64,000 nucleotides of DNA from Lumbricus rubellus (GCA_945859605.1 OX243819.1:10826619-10890618); one strand, 5' to 3'; positions 1 to 9,496 are shown, counted from the stretch's first letter. The notes: generated by a model not told the origin, from the sequence alone. Made by a program: numbers and translations.

Positions 1-302
1 GTGCCACTTCTTCACTAGTCTTCCTCACCAGAAAAATTAAGACAAGACTGACAAATGTGGTGTGAAGTCTGGAAAACAAGAAGATATGGGGTCTATATGG
101 GCCCACACATGCACACACACACGCACACACACACACACATATATATATATATGTGTGTGTTTGTGTACATGTATATATATATATTACAGAGAGAGATAGA
201 GAGACAGAGACAGAAAGAGAGACAGAGAGACAGAGACAAACACATAAACAGAAACAGAGATAAACACATTACACAGAAGCAGAGACAGAGACAGAGTTTA
301 TT
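1..302. other. left flank of the Polinton, no gene
   Basis: Host DNA left of the Polinton. It holds a CA/TA microsatellite (about 108-185) followed by an AGAGACAG-rich stretch (about 186-295). No exon is recognisable on either strand. The last six bases, TTTATT at 297-302, are the left copy of the Polinton target-site duplication. Confidence 0.7.
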
Positions 303-545
303 AGTAGATGTAAAATTAATTCTTTGGGAATTTTTTCATTGAAGAAACAATTAGCTAATAAATGAGTTTAAATGGTGCTAAAGGATTTTCTGGGATTTTT
401 TCATTGAAGAAAAAAGCCAGTTAAAATAGGCTTTAAACCAGTTAAATTCTTAGTCTTTTTAATTTTCTGAGGGTCTTTTATTATTTCCTGAGGGGGGTGC
501 TCGGTAGTACAGTGGATAGCGCGCTGGACTGTCGACCAAGAGGTC
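303..545 (+). repeat. Polinton left terminal inverted repeat
   Basis: About 243 bp matching the complement of 16094-16335 with only a few differences. The repeat has an internal duplication: two copies of a motif around TTTTTTCATTGAAGAAA, near 332 and 397. Its inner end runs into the head of a tRNA-derived SINE (from 488); the match to the right arm stops inside that SINE. Confidence 0.95.
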
Positions 546-678
546 GGGGGTTCAATTCCCCGCCGGGGCAGAAATTTGTAACGAGATTTCTGTTCCTCTA
601 GCCGACTCAGCTATGATGAGTACACGGTCAGTGGATGATGAGACGGCGAGGGAGAGGATTGGTCACCGCCCTTTGGAA
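488..678 (+). repeat. tRNA-derived SINE inside the left terminal repeat
   Basis: About 191 bp flanked by a 15-bp direct repeat GTCTTTTATTATTTC (473-487 and 679-693). The head carries pol III promoter boxes: an A box TAGTACAGTGG (505-515) and a perfect B box GGTTCAATTCC (549-559). The acceptor-like arms pair imperfectly and the anticodon stem does not close well, so this is a SINE head and not a working tRNA gene. The body (about 571-678) has no coding potential. The right terminal repeat holds a 3'-truncated copy between the same flanking words. Confidence 0.8.
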
Positions 679-707
679 GTCTTTTATTATTTCGATCAGC
701 AAGGAAA

Positions 708-1781
708 TTAAGGTCGTAAGAATACTGCCGAAAAGTCTCTAGCGAATATATTTAGTGCGATGTGTGAATAAACGAATATCTCGAGAAAATCGGTGTTGGT
801 TACAAAAACTATGCTACAACCGGTTGAATTGTTATGCGCAGCTCCCGTTCCCCCTCCGCCCGCAATTTGCATGTAATTCGCTCCATTTTTATACAGGTAG
901 ACGTTACCATGAGCGGTACTAGTGTCACAAAATTCTATATACGTCGAAACCAAATAGTATCCGGCTTTTCCGGGAGTGACACGAGTCAGTCTCGTACTTA
1001 TACCAGCATCGGTTTGGAATCTTACACTATCGAAAGAAACTCTTGTGTGAGTTTTAGCGTCTATGGCTTGACGAGTTAAAGAATGAATGCTAAGCGCGGG
1101 ACCGATTGTGATAGAATCTACATACTGCTTCGTAGCTGCATCGCTGGCGCTGTTGGGATTGTGTAGACCTGTAATGTAACCATCATGCATAAAGATGGTT
1201 GTATGCACATTTATTTGAGATGAAATATTGTATTGCGTCGACTTAACCATCTCTAACATGATTTCATTGTTTATTCTAAAACGAAATCCATCCATCGATT
1301 GTAATGTAATAGGATTGTTTAACGAACATTGTAGTTTATTTCGTATACTACCTAAGAAAATAGTGAATTCTTTATTATCTCCTCTCAAGTCCTTACAACC
1401 CATTGAACGCAGACGATCGGAGCCAACGTTTAAGATTAGATCACCAGTCATGGTATCACCAGTTTTAGACACCTTCAATGTAACTTGTTCATTAACGTAT
1501 TTCTTATTCGTCAAATGATTATCGTTGGACGGTGAATCGTTGTGATTCGTTATCAAATCAATGGCTTGCCCCCTACTTAAAGCTTCATCCATTCCTGCTG
1601 TCGAAGTGTTCGTTGTAGGTAGTCCTTTAATTTTGTGACCACCCATTTTTAAATTTCCAGTCACTGGATTTGCTCCATCCAATCGAAGAAAACTCTCATT
1701 TATTTGACTAAGAGTAACACCTCCAGCGATTACTCTTTGTGATGAACTAACATCGGTGTGACCAAATTTATCGACAGGCAT
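708..1781 (-). CDS. Polinton fibre-like protein with C1q-type head
   Basis: A 357-aa protein, leftmost gene of the Polinton and probably a surface fibre that binds host cells. Residues 1-200 form a stalk nearly identical to that of the neighbouring gene at 1809-2912, with phage-tail-fibre-like words (SKTGDTMTGDL, LTNKKYVN, DAATKQYVDS). The C-terminal ~130 residues look like a C1q/TNF-type trimeric beta-sandwich: the pattern GKAGYYLVSTYIEF followed by VYLYKNG is typical of that fold. The start ATG follows the TTTTAA/TATA box shared by the leftward genes. Function is inferred from domain pattern and position; no enzyme motif is seen. A trimeric adhesin is the best reading, with moderate certainty about the head. 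Confidence 0.8.
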   Translation of the reverse strand: MPVDKFGHTDVSSSQRVIAGGVTLSQINESFLRLDGANPVTGNLKMGGHKIKGLPTTNTSTAGMDEALSRGQAIDLITNHNDSPSNDNHLTNKKYVNEQVTLKVSKTGDTMTGDLILNVGSDRLRSMGCKDLRGDNKEFTIFLGSIRNKLQCSLNNPITLQSMDGFRFRINNEIMLEMVKSTQYNISSQINVHTTIFMHDGYITGLHNPNSASDAATKQYVDSITIGPALSIHSLTRQAIDAKTHTRVSFDSVRFQTDAGISTRLTRVTPGKAGYYLVSTYIEFCDTSTAHGNVYLYKNGANYMQIAGGGGTGAAHNNSTGCSIVFVTNTDFLEIFVYSHIALNIFARDFSAVFLRP

Positions 1782-1808
1782 ATTATATATAATAATTTTT
1801 AATGCAGA

Positions 1809-2912
1809 TTAGTCATCGTATACATATAATTGCATTACTTGAATCCCTAGTGGAAGATCATCATCCTTTCCCTGTACTGCAACTTTATAATATTGACACG
1901 CATCCGTAGTAGAAATATTAACAAATGTCGGAACAGCCTCTGAAGGAGTTGAAGATGTATGTAAGTGTGCAAACACTACTCCATCATTGCTAGCGTATAA
2001 ATAAAAGAGAGATTCATTTACTGTTTTCAACGCAATTCTCCAAATTTTAACTGGCTCAGGACATTTAATTTGTAACCAAGGAATCATATGATCTTCACGC
2101 AAAGAACCCCAAGCTGCGTTAACATCGTCAGTGAGATTAGTGAAAGCATGGTAGGCTTTGTTTCCGGCAAAACAATCACTGGCGCTAGCAACAAATCCTG
2201 TCACACTTTCATCAGCTTCCAAGGGAGGAATATATCCAACATGGCACTTTTTCAGAGATTTATCGACGTAATTCTTTGTAGCGGCATCTTGAGCTAAAAG
2301 AGGATCGCTTAAATCGTTGATATTATTACTATTCATTAGGATATTTTGGTAAACGTCGATTTTTCGATCGTTAGACGCTTGACCGATTCTCATTATATTT
2401 TCTGCGCCTATTTTGCATAGAAATCCATCCGTCGATTGTAATGTAATAGGATTGTTTAACGAACATTGTAGTTTATTTCGTATACTACCTAAGAAAATAG
2501 TGAATTCTTTATTTTCTCCTCTCAAGTCCTTACAACCCATTGAACGCAGACGATCGGTGCCAACGTTTAAGAACAAGTCGCCAGCCATTGTATCACCAGT
2601 CTTAGACACCTTCGATGCATCAACGTATTTCTTATTCGTCAAATGATTATCGTTGGACGGAGAGTCATCGTGATTCGTTATCAAATCAATAGCTTGTCCC
2701 CTACTTAAAGCTTCATCCATTCCGGCAGTCGAAGTATTCGTTACTGGGAGACCTTTTATCACACATCCATTCATATTTAGATTTCCAGTCGGCAGATTTG
2801 CTCCATCACATCGAAGAAAATTAGCATTTATTTGACTAAGAGTTACACCTCCAGCGATTACTCTTCGTGATGTTCCTCCAAAATCGGGGTGACCGAATTT
2901 ATCGACAGGCAT
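1809..2912 (-). CDS. Polinton fibre-like protein with discoidin-like head
   Basis: A 367-aa paralogue of the protein at 708-1781, separated from it by 27 bp. It shares the N-terminus (MPVDKFGH), the GDTMAGDLFL and LTNKKYVDAS words and the DAATKNYVDKS junction. At the nucleotide level about 2420-2570 is almost the same as 1288-1440. The C-terminal ~145 residues differ completely from the sister protein. They resemble an F5/8 type C (discoidin-like) module: an AWGSLREDHMIPWLQIKC core (aromatic, IPWLQI) and a terminal strand IQVMQLYVYDD. Discoidin folds often bind sugars or lipids, so a host-attachment role is inferred. The head assignment rests on weak pattern similarity. Confidence 0.78.
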   Translation of the reverse strand: MPVDKFGHPDFGGTSRRVIAGGVTLSQINANFLRCDGANLPTGNLNMNGCVIKGLPVTNTSTAGMDEALSRGQAIDLITNHDDSPSNDNHLTNKKYVDASKVSKTGDTMAGDLFLNVGTDRLRSMGCKDLRGENKEFTIFLGSIRNKLQCSLNNPITLQSTDGFLCKIGAENIMRIGQASNDRKIDVYQNILMNSNNINDLSDPLLAQDAATKNYVDKSLKKCHVGYIPPLEADESVTGFVASASDCFAGNKAYHAFTNLTDDVNAAWGSLREDHMIPWLQIKCPEPVKIWRIALKTVNESLFYLYASNDGVVFAHLHTSSTPSEAVPTFVNISTTDACQYYKVAVQGKDDDLPLGIQVMQLYVYDD

Positions 2913-2941
2913 TATATATATATATTTATATATAATAATTT

Positions 2942-3385
2942 TTAATGCAAGCCGTTTATAACTTCTTGGAAATTCATTCCATCACCCACCATCTTCAATA
3001 CATACAAACATAAATGACCACAAAACACTTCGTTATCGGGTTGTATTCGCTCGCTGTTATATAACACTGGACGGCGTAAATACTTTATCAGTTCTAGAGG
3101 GGGAGGAAGGCCGTAACTATCAAAATATATTTTCTCATTACCGCTCTTTAAGAAAGAGCACCAATGCTGACCGGTTCCTTTAGAATCGTCTAGATTCAAT
3201 ATCCCACATTCAATCCGTCTAGGTTTATTCGGCAGCTCGTCTCGCACGAAAACGCCTCTAAAATTCGGAATATTCAGCTTCTTCGCGGCATCCAATAATT
3301 CAAAATTCGTTAACGGATGATTTGGAAGAACTACGCCTTCGACATCGATGTTTTTCACAGTTGCAGAACTCATTTTATATTTCAT
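2942..3385 (-). CDS. adenovirus-type cysteine protease (PRO)
   Basis: A 147-aa adenain-like (Ulp1/C5 family) protease expected to process capsid proteins during virion maturation. The catalytic set is visible in order: His in GTGQHWCSF, an acidic/Asp site in YFDSYGLP, Gln in RIQPDNEVF and the nucleophile Cys in FCGHLCLYVL. Length is short, as usual for Polinton proteases. The start codon overlaps the end of the upstream HNH-type gene by 11 bp, and the TTTTAAA/TATAAA box for this gene lies inside that gene. Confidence 0.92.
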   Translation of the reverse strand: MKYKMSSATVKNIDVEGVVLPNHPLTNFELLDAAKKLNIPNFRGVFVRDELPNKPRRIECGILNLDDSKGTGQHWCSFLKSGNEKIYFDSYGLPPPLELIKYLRRPVLYNSERIQPDNEVFCGHLCLYVLKMVGDGMNFQEVINGLH

Positions 3386-4067
3386 CTAAATGTTTTAAAA
3401 AGTAATTCGATTTTACTTCCTGCATTACATATAGCCAGCGATCTATTTTGTTTGCTTTTTGCATATTTTTAACCGGTAGCAATGGACGAATATTCTTCCA
3501 ATTCATAGCTTTAAGAAGTTCTTCTTCGTCTAGCAAGTTGAACGACGATAATGGCAAAACATGATCGAGATGCCAAACCGAACCGTAATTTTCCATAGTC
3601 ATTCCTTCTTCTAACTGAAATTCAATCCATTTAGTAAATATTTCAAAGTCAATACCTATATGTTGGCGCGTCATTTGTGATTTCGATTTACCTCTTAATG
3701 ATTCACTAAGCCTACTCCTCATATTTTTAAGTAGTTTAAACTCAGGATCATATTGCTTTCGAGCTTCAGAATACGAGTGATTATATTTATATTTACATTC
3801 CTTACATTCATTATCTCTCCCATCTTTACGACATCTATTTTTTACATATTCTAAAATGTTCTTTTCTTTCCTACATCGACAGCAAACTTTTTTATCTTTT
3901 ATTTCCCTAGTCTCTAGTATCGAGTATTTTTGTCTAAGTTCCTTCACTTTGGAATTTTTACACGTTTTACAACTAGTATAATAACCGCTCTTATTACATT
4001 TATCTTTATGAAATTCGTTTAAGTTTTTTTCCATCCTACATTTGGAACACACTTTAGAGACTTCCAT
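3375..4067 (-). CDS. zinc-finger HNH-type endonuclease-like protein
   Basis: A 230-aa protein. The N-terminal half carries two Cys-rich clusters of the same design (CSKCRMEKNLNEFHKDKC then CKTCK, and CCRCRKEKNILEY then CKECK), probably two zinc ribbons. The C-terminal half has an HNH-like core, WHLDHVLPLSSFNL followed by NWKNIRPLLPVKNMQKANK, matching the DH...N...N/K layout of HNH nucleases. It lies between polymerase and protease in the leftward gene array. It could be a replication or packaging nuclease, or a captured homing-type nuclease. No intron or intein is seen next to it, which argues against a self-mobile state. Confidence 0.75.
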   Translation of the reverse strand: MEVSKVCSKCRMEKNLNEFHKDKCNKSGYYTSCKTCKNSKVKELRQKYSILETREIKDKKVCCRCRKEKNILEYVKNRCRKDGRDNECKECKYKYNHSYSEARKQYDPEFKLLKNMRSRLSESLRGKSKSQMTRQHIGIDFEIFTKWIEFQLEEGMTMENYGSVWHLDHVLPLSSFNLLDEEELLKAMNWKNIRPLLPVKNMQKANKIDRWLYVMQEVKSNYFLKHLDEI

Positions 4068-4084
4068 TCTATATATATTTTTCT

Positions 4085-7000
4085 TTAAATAGTTTTCAAC
4101 GAGTAGTGACCATATGCCAAAGTATGAATTCCATCCTCCATTATTACCCGTTTATCGTCATCTGCAGATAATGCAACTTTATTAATTTCTTCTGTATAAA
4201 TATCATGATGATAAGATCTAATAACATTCATCGTTCGTTGTTGTTCTTTTTTAGTAAATAAGCAGTCTTTATAATCTTCGTGAGTAATAGTTTTCTGGAC
4301 AACATTCTTCTTAATACCTTTACATTTCTTGTGCTCATCTCCAGCAGCCATCTTATAAGAATACAACTTTGCTCGCAACCCGATAAATTCTTTTATCTGT
4401 TTCCCACTAGCTTCATCCTTGAACATTCCAATAACTTTTTTATTTACTCCAACCTCAATACCAGATGGATGATCTCTCAGGTATTCACTCGTGTCGAATC
4501 GAGTCTTAATATCGCCTGCGATATCTGAGTAAAAGTCTTCAGTTTTAATTTCGTATGTCAAAGAATCTGTATCGGTAAATAATAATTTAGCTCTATTTCC
4601 GTATTTAGTCTTGATGTAATTGTAATGAAATTCATACATCAACGTTTTGCTCAAGTCTAATATACACATGCCAAGATATATAGGTTTATTATAGTACAAT
4701 TTAGTTTTTTTCATGTGAACGGCTATTAGATTTTCATCGAAAATAGTACATCTCTCGTAATTAGGTTTAGCGGCTAGTTCAATAGCCCTCTCCTCATGAC
4801 ACACTAACTCTACATCAACACGATTTTCAATGTTCTCACAAGTTTTTCCAAAGACACTGTTATTCATTAACTTGAAAAAGTCTTTCTCAAAGTCATTAGT
4901 AGCTTTCGTTCTAAGAGCTGTATTTAAATCGATATACTTTTTCAACCAATCACTTTCTTCGAATAGTACACCTCTATGCACTTTTGTTATTTTCAAACCC
5001 AAGCTCTCATACAGCTTTAGATTATCGTAGTGCAGCACATACTTCTTTTTATCGTTTAAGTTTGGAATTAACTTTTTGACTTTGTCAATCTCAATGCTTT
5101 CAGGAGCTAACGGAAAATCGTTATGCAGGTCGTGTAACTCTTTAGGATATTCCAAATCAACTTCCAATATGCATGGAATACTTCTCCAATTATTTAATTC
5201 ATCTTCGTTCATCCATTTGAACCCGTGAGTAGGTAAATTTTTGATCATAGCCCATCCATATAGATTATTCGCATCCAGGTAAGTGATAAATGTAGAATTT
5301 TCGTTACTATTGAAATCGCTCATATATTTATTATTCGCTTTCCCGTAACGATTTGATATTGTGCTCACTCCTCCTCTCATCCCTTGCCTAAGCATCAGAA
5401 TCATATCATAATCATTCAATAACTCCAATTTCACGCCTGTCAATTTTAAAGCGGCATCCCAGGCTAAGCCAGGAGATGTATAATACCATGCAGGGTCAAG
5501 CGTATAGTTCTTCATACACACATCTCTAAAGTTTTCTAAAACATCGGCAAGCAACAGAACATCCGAAACGTTGTATAAATCGTGATATTCTCTGAATGTT
5601 TTGCATCCAAATTCCTTCCATACCGTTTTTGCATGCTCGTAGTCTTCATCGCTAATATTCGAATCATTTAGCTTAGAATAGAATGCGGATTTTGGTGGTA
5701 GTTCGGTTTCATTAAAGGTAGTAAATGAATCGACGTAGTCATAAGGATATATGCCTTTTCTCAGCAAAAGATCGAGCTTCTTTCCAGTATATCGTTTCCC
5801 AATATTTTTACACTGGTCTTTGCTTAGGTTCCTCGATAAAGCATCAAGACTAGAAGCCATAAATTTAAAACTGTCGATAAAACGCAGTTGTCGCTTGACG
5901 GTAATCTCTTTTCCCTCTTTATTTACAAACTTATCAACAACGACCTCTCTGCTAAAAGATATATACTTTTCCTCGTTATTAGGTATGCAATTAATTTTCT
6001 CTCCATTATTACCTCTCAGTTTCTTAATGAACAGATGACAATCGTACCCGGAAAGATTATGAAACACTACAGGAAAAAACTTGGGGATTTTATAGTCTAA
6101 ATTACAAATGTTATGAGCAGCCCCTCTAAATTTACCGCTAAGATGACAGTGATCTCTCACTCGGTCTTCGTCCAACGTTTTTTCACAGATATGGCATATA
6201 GTAGCTCCATCAAAACACTTCTTGTCCTCTTCTGTAAATATCATCTTCTTAGGGAATTTGAATTGATTATATATTTGTTTTATATTCTCTGTGAGTTTAT
6301 CTACAAAAACTTGACCAACATCATCATCTTCGCTTTCAGCCGTAAACGTCACAGGATCTTGAGAATATACACTATCGTCGAAACATTTTATGTGGTAACA
6401 AAAGGAGCTAGGAATATGCTTTTGATATTTATTAGTGTACGACAACTCTGGATTTGGTTGGCATGTATCGATCGGTTTTACAAAAGACTCAAAATCTGCG
6501 TAGACTATAAACGGAACCCTCATAGAATTGTTATAATTTTTAAAACTTAACATAGTTCCTGGTTCTGGCATTTCTATTTTTTGTGCGTTATGTTGAGAGC
6601 AGTACTCATTATGGTTGTTAAGCGCTCCTGGCGTTGTGAAACCATTCATACACCTTTTACAATAATACATCGAATTAGTCCGAAATCTCATCAATCTGTT
6701 AAAATTCTTGATCCAGCAATAATGTTTCCTTTCTCCGTTGGAAATAAGCAATAGATCTACACAAATACTACTTTCACACTTAGACAGATAAAGCGGGTAG
6801 ACATGTTTTTCAAAACCGAATACATTAACATTAATATTGTTATTTCTCTCGAATTTACCTATCACATTAGCATCAGCAGCAACTGGAAACTCAATGCCAC
6901 TCCAATTAAGTTTTTTCGATTGTTCTGTCAAAGCTTTCGTTATTTTTTCCGGATGGACATCCACCGGATTCAAAGCTCTAGTGATACACCATTTGAAGCA

Positions 7001-7744
7001 TTCTTCATCGTCGTTTTTCATATTTATAATAGCCTTTTTATTAGCTAAAAAGTCGGGAAGCGGAATGTAAGAACTACCTCTTAAGGGTGTATATTTTACC
7101 GTATTTATATCTAATTTTACAACAGCTTTAAATCTCCAATTACTTCCTTGCATCTGAAAACTAGCAATAGACTCCATGATTTTATCCTTCTTTCTGCTGT
7201 ATATTTCATTCAAGTCGGTTGCTTCTAAAATAACTTCTGCCCTGGAAACGAATGGTATATCCTCAGAATTAACTATTCCCGATTTCATATCTACTCGTTC
7301 CATAGTACAAGTAAGAACTAAATTAGTCTTTGTCTGGCGATTACTCGACAACAGATTAACTACCTGCGGTCTGACGAAATCAAGAAACGACGAGGCATCC
7401 ATTCCATTAATTCCATCTATTCTATACTGCTTGGTGAATCCTTTAATAGCCGACGCTGTTTCCCGAATTTTAGTTTTATCGAATATCCTGGAAACAGTTG
7501 ACTTCAACGATTCTAGTTTTTCATTTACGACTTTATTGTCTCGTACAGGCACATAACTAAGTAGCCAATCCGCAAATTCATTTATTTTTGTCCTAACCCT
7601 ATTTTTGTATTTTCTCTTAGGCGCTACTGGTTTGTACTTACCAGGTGTGGGAGTAAGCGTAGGAACCTTAATGTCAGGAACCGATGAGTCGAGCAAGTGT
7701 TCAACATGGTTCATGTTTCTTAAACTACTTTTCTTTAAATCCAT
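4085..7744 (-). CDS. protein-primed DNA polymerase B
   Basis: A 1219-aa family B polymerase that replicates the element. I start at the ATG at 7744 because the six upstream in-frame codons begin with TTG. Visible parts: a C2H2-like finger (CKRCMNGFTTPGALNNHNEYC), exonuclease motifs YADFESF (~414), FHNLSGYDCH (~561) and the YNVSDVLLLADV region (~725), a Cys/His knuckle before exo II (CHICEKTL...DHCH), and polymerase motifs A YLDANNLYG (~820), B KLMNNSVFGKTCEN (~957) and C FTDTDSL (~1054). All catalytic Asp/Glu residues are present and no stop interrupts the frame. The N-terminal ~350 residues are poorly conserved and could carry the terminal-protein function. Confidence 0.96.
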   Translation of the reverse strand: MDLKKSSLRNMNHVEHLLDSSVPDIKVPTLTPTPGKYKPVAPKRKYKNRVRTKINEFADWLLSYVPVRDNKVVNEKLESLKSTVSRIFDKTKIRETASAIKGFTKQYRIDGINGMDASSFLDFVRPQVVNLLSSNRQTKTNLVLTCTMERVDMKSGIVNSEDIPFVSRAEVILEATDLNEIYSRKKDKIMESIASFQMQGSNWRFKAVVKLDINTVKYTPLRGSSYIPLPDFLANKKAIINMKNDDEECFKWCITRALNPVDVHPEKITKALTEQSKKLNWSGIEFPVAADANVIGKFERNNNINVNVFGFEKHVYPLYLSKCESSICVDLLLISNGERKHYCWIKNFNRLMRFRTNSMYYCKRCMNGFTTPGALNNHNEYCSQHNAQKIEMPEPGTMLSFKNYNNSMRVPFIVYADFESFVKPIDTCQPNPELSYTNKYQKHIPSSFCYHIKCFDDSVYSQDPVTFTAESEDDDVGQVFVDKLTENIKQIYNQFKFPKKMIFTEEDKKCFDGATICHICEKTLDEDRVRDHCHLSGKFRGAAHNICNLDYKIPKFFPVVFHNLSGYDCHLFIKKLRGNNGEKINCIPNNEEKYISFSREVVVDKFVNKEGKEITVKRQLRFIDSFKFMASSLDALSRNLSKDQCKNIGKRYTGKKLDLLLRKGIYPYDYVDSFTTFNETELPPKSAFYSKLNDSNISDEDYEHAKTVWKEFGCKTFREYHDLYNVSDVLLLADVLENFRDVCMKNYTLDPAWYYTSPGLAWDAALKLTGVKLELLNDYDMILMLRQGMRGGVSTISNRYGKANNKYMSDFNSNENSTFITYLDANNLYGWAMIKNLPTHGFKWMNEDELNNWRSIPCILEVDLEYPKELHDLHNDFPLAPESIEIDKVKKLIPNLNDKKKYVLHYDNLKLYESLGLKITKVHRGVLFEESDWLKKYIDLNTALRTKATNDFEKDFFKLMNNSVFGKTCENIENRVDVELVCHEERAIELAAKPNYERCTIFDENLIAVHMKKTKLYYNKPIYLGMCILDLSKTLMYEFHYNYIKTKYGNRAKLLFTDTDSLTYEIKTEDFYSDIAGDIKTRFDTSEYLRDHPSGIEVGVNKKVIGMFKDEASGKQIKEFIGLRAKLYSYKMAAGDEHKKCKGIKKNVVQKTITHEDYKDCLFTKKEQQRTMNVIRSYHHDIYTEEINKVALSADDDKRVIMEDGIHTLAYGHYSLKTI

Positions 7745-7831
7745 TTTATTTTTACCACGCAAAAATATTAATATCCATAATCGAACACTTATCTGTGAGA
7801 TCGAAGATCCACTTCAATTTCATACATGTAT

Positions 7832-8161
7832 CTATCTCTCAAACACTTTAATTTCGTATCTATCTCTCCAGACATTTCCGTTATGATAAGCTATTATGCC
7901 AGCACTCTGACCGTACGCCTTAGCAGCTTTATACATCGATGGATACGAGGTAACAACGCCAGTCTCTCGATCTATAATATCTACTCTTCTCGGTTGTTTC
8001 CTGATACTACCCAGCGTGTCATGTCGATATGACACAGACTTGTAGTCCGTCGGAAGAATATTCTTTTCAATCAATACAGCTATCATTTGAGGTTTGTTGA
8101 GATGCGAAGTGCCTGTAACATCGTGATGCTTGGCTAACATTCTAAGCTCTGGTAGCTTCAT
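7832..8161 (-). CDS. small SAP/NUMOD1-like DNA-binding protein
   Basis: A 109-aa basic protein upstream of PolB. Residues 1-35 look like a SAP-type helix pair (LPELRMLAKHHDVTG...LNKPQMIAVLIEKN). Residues ~60-107 resemble a NUMOD1 helix-turn-helix module (ETGVVTSYPSMYKAAKAYG ... WRDRYEIKV) best known beside HNH and GIY-YIG nucleases. Together with the HNH-like gene on the other side of PolB this may be a split DNA-processing pair. Both calls are from pattern only. Confidence 0.65.
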   Translation of the reverse strand: MKLPELRMLAKHHDVTGTSHLNKPQMIAVLIEKNILPTDYKSVSYRHDTLGSIRKQPRRVDIIDRETGVVTSYPSMYKAAKAYGQSAGIIAYHNGNVWRDRYEIKVFER

Positions 8162-8177
8162 AATATATAAGTATTCT

Positions 8178-9488
8178 TTAAATCAATTTTCCATACACTA
8201 CACTCATTTTCTGCCCATCCGATTGGAACTGCAGCAACCTATCTGAAATTACGACCGCATACGCTTCGGTGTCGGCTGGCACTGCTGCATTGAAAAGAGC
8301 CTTAATCTGAATATCAACGACTGATGATTTCAAACGCTCGGATTGTTTGCTTACATCGAACACGAACAACGGATATAATTCTTTATAATCTATAGGTGTT
8401 ATATTGCTTTGGGTAATCAACTTATCCATACCATAGAATTTTTGACTAAAGGAGGACGCGTCTCTGTACGCTCTGGAGAATTGTTGATTAGGAAACGACA
8501 GGTTATGATCGACAGCTGGATATCTTTCTTGATTCATCATCACATATATGTTCTTGAGATCGCAGTGATTAAATAGCGACGGATTACTTTCCTGATTACC
8601 GCTACGGTCCGTCTGAAATCCTACGATGATATATCTGGGTTTCTCAGGTGATGTTTTTACGCTAAGACGCCAACTGAAACTTGTCGACTGAGGAACTGTT
8701 ATCGTGTCGCATTGACGAGCTCTATACGCAACTGGCAACGTTAATTTCGATTCAATCGTCTTATACAACTGCATTCGTTCCATATCGGAAGGAATAACGT
8801 GTGGAATAAACCATGAAATTTTGTTTATCGCAACTTTTCCAGCAGCTGCAGCGTTATCTCGGAATATTGCATCATCGTCCGCTTTACGAACTAAAGTCAG
8901 CGTCTGTTTGAAGCCGTAAATAATCTTGTCGTAATCATCGCAAAACCCGAAAATATGCTTCAACGGAACAATAAAGCTGAACATTCCTTTAGTGTTTGGT
9001 TTGCGAATGAGAAAGCTTTGTCTAGTGGCAAATCCGGGGTTGTCCGCAATAACAGCAGTCGCTCCAGTGTCTTTATACCACAGCTGATTTAAGCCTTGAG
9101 TCAGCTGAAAATCGTTTGGATACGTAAGTAAACCGAGCATCGTTGTAGCTTGACCCGGATGAAATAGCGTTTCGATTTCTTGATTAGATAACTGATAGGA
9201 TATTTGACTGAATAGATACATAAGCCCATTATTCGTAAGAGCGACTAAATCGGCATTAACGTATGCGGTGTCATCGGCTTTAATTAGTCTTCCGTCGAAT
9301 TGTAGATATGACTCTGCTGGGTGACTGTATAAGTCTTGTAATTCAATATTTATTCTTATTTCACCAGAACTGTTAAGGTTAGTTCTCGCTACAGGTTCGT
9401 ACTCGTGCCATTCGTATCGCTCGATACCTTCATCGATCAATGGTTGCTCTGTGAATCTTAGAATATCGGATTGCATTTTATTATACAT
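8178..9488 (-). CDS. Polinton major capsid protein (double jelly-roll)
   Basis: A 436-aa protein (424 aa if the second Met at 9476 is used). By length, position between the small virion-type proteins and PolB, and repeated beta-rich segments it matches the Polinton/adintovirus hexon-like major capsid protein, whose double jelly-roll capsomers build the icosahedral shell. Features include an N-terminal strand region around NIELQDLYSHPAESYLQFDG, a central IPHVIPSD turn and a C-terminal AYAVVISDRLLQFQSDG. No signal peptide or membrane segment. The upstream box TTTAAAAATATATG lies just before the first ATG, so start choice is ambiguous by 12 bp. Identification is by family resemblance; a structure comparison would decide. 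Confidence 0.82.
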   Translation of the reverse strand: MYNKMQSDILRFTEQPLIDEGIERYEWHEYEPVARTNLNSSGEIRINIELQDLYSHPAESYLQFDGRLIKADDTAYVNADLVALTNNGLMYLFSQISYQLSNQEIETLFHPGQATTMLGLLTYPNDFQLTQGLNQLWYKDTGATAVIADNPGFATRQSFLIRKPNTKGMFSFIVPLKHIFGFCDDYDKIIYGFKQTLTLVRKADDDAIFRDNAAAAGKVAINKISWFIPHVIPSDMERMQLYKTIESKLTLPVAYRARQCDTITVPQSTSFSWRLSVKTSPEKPRYIIVGFQTDRSGNQESNPSLFNHCDLKNIYVMMNQERYPAVDHNLSFPNQQFSRAYRDASSFSQKFYGMDKLITQSNITPIDYKELYPLFVFDVSKQSERLKSSVVDIQIKALFNAAVPADTEAYAVVISDRLLQFQSDGQKMSVVYGKLI

Positions 9489-9496
9489 ATATTTTT

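Noticed and set aside
494..570. A possible functional tRNA gene
   Set aside because: A and B boxes are good, but the acceptor and anticodon stems have mismatches and a 15-bp target duplication flanks a longer SINE body.
7744..7762. Polymerase start at 7762
   Set aside because: The codon there is TTG; the first ATG in frame is at 7744.
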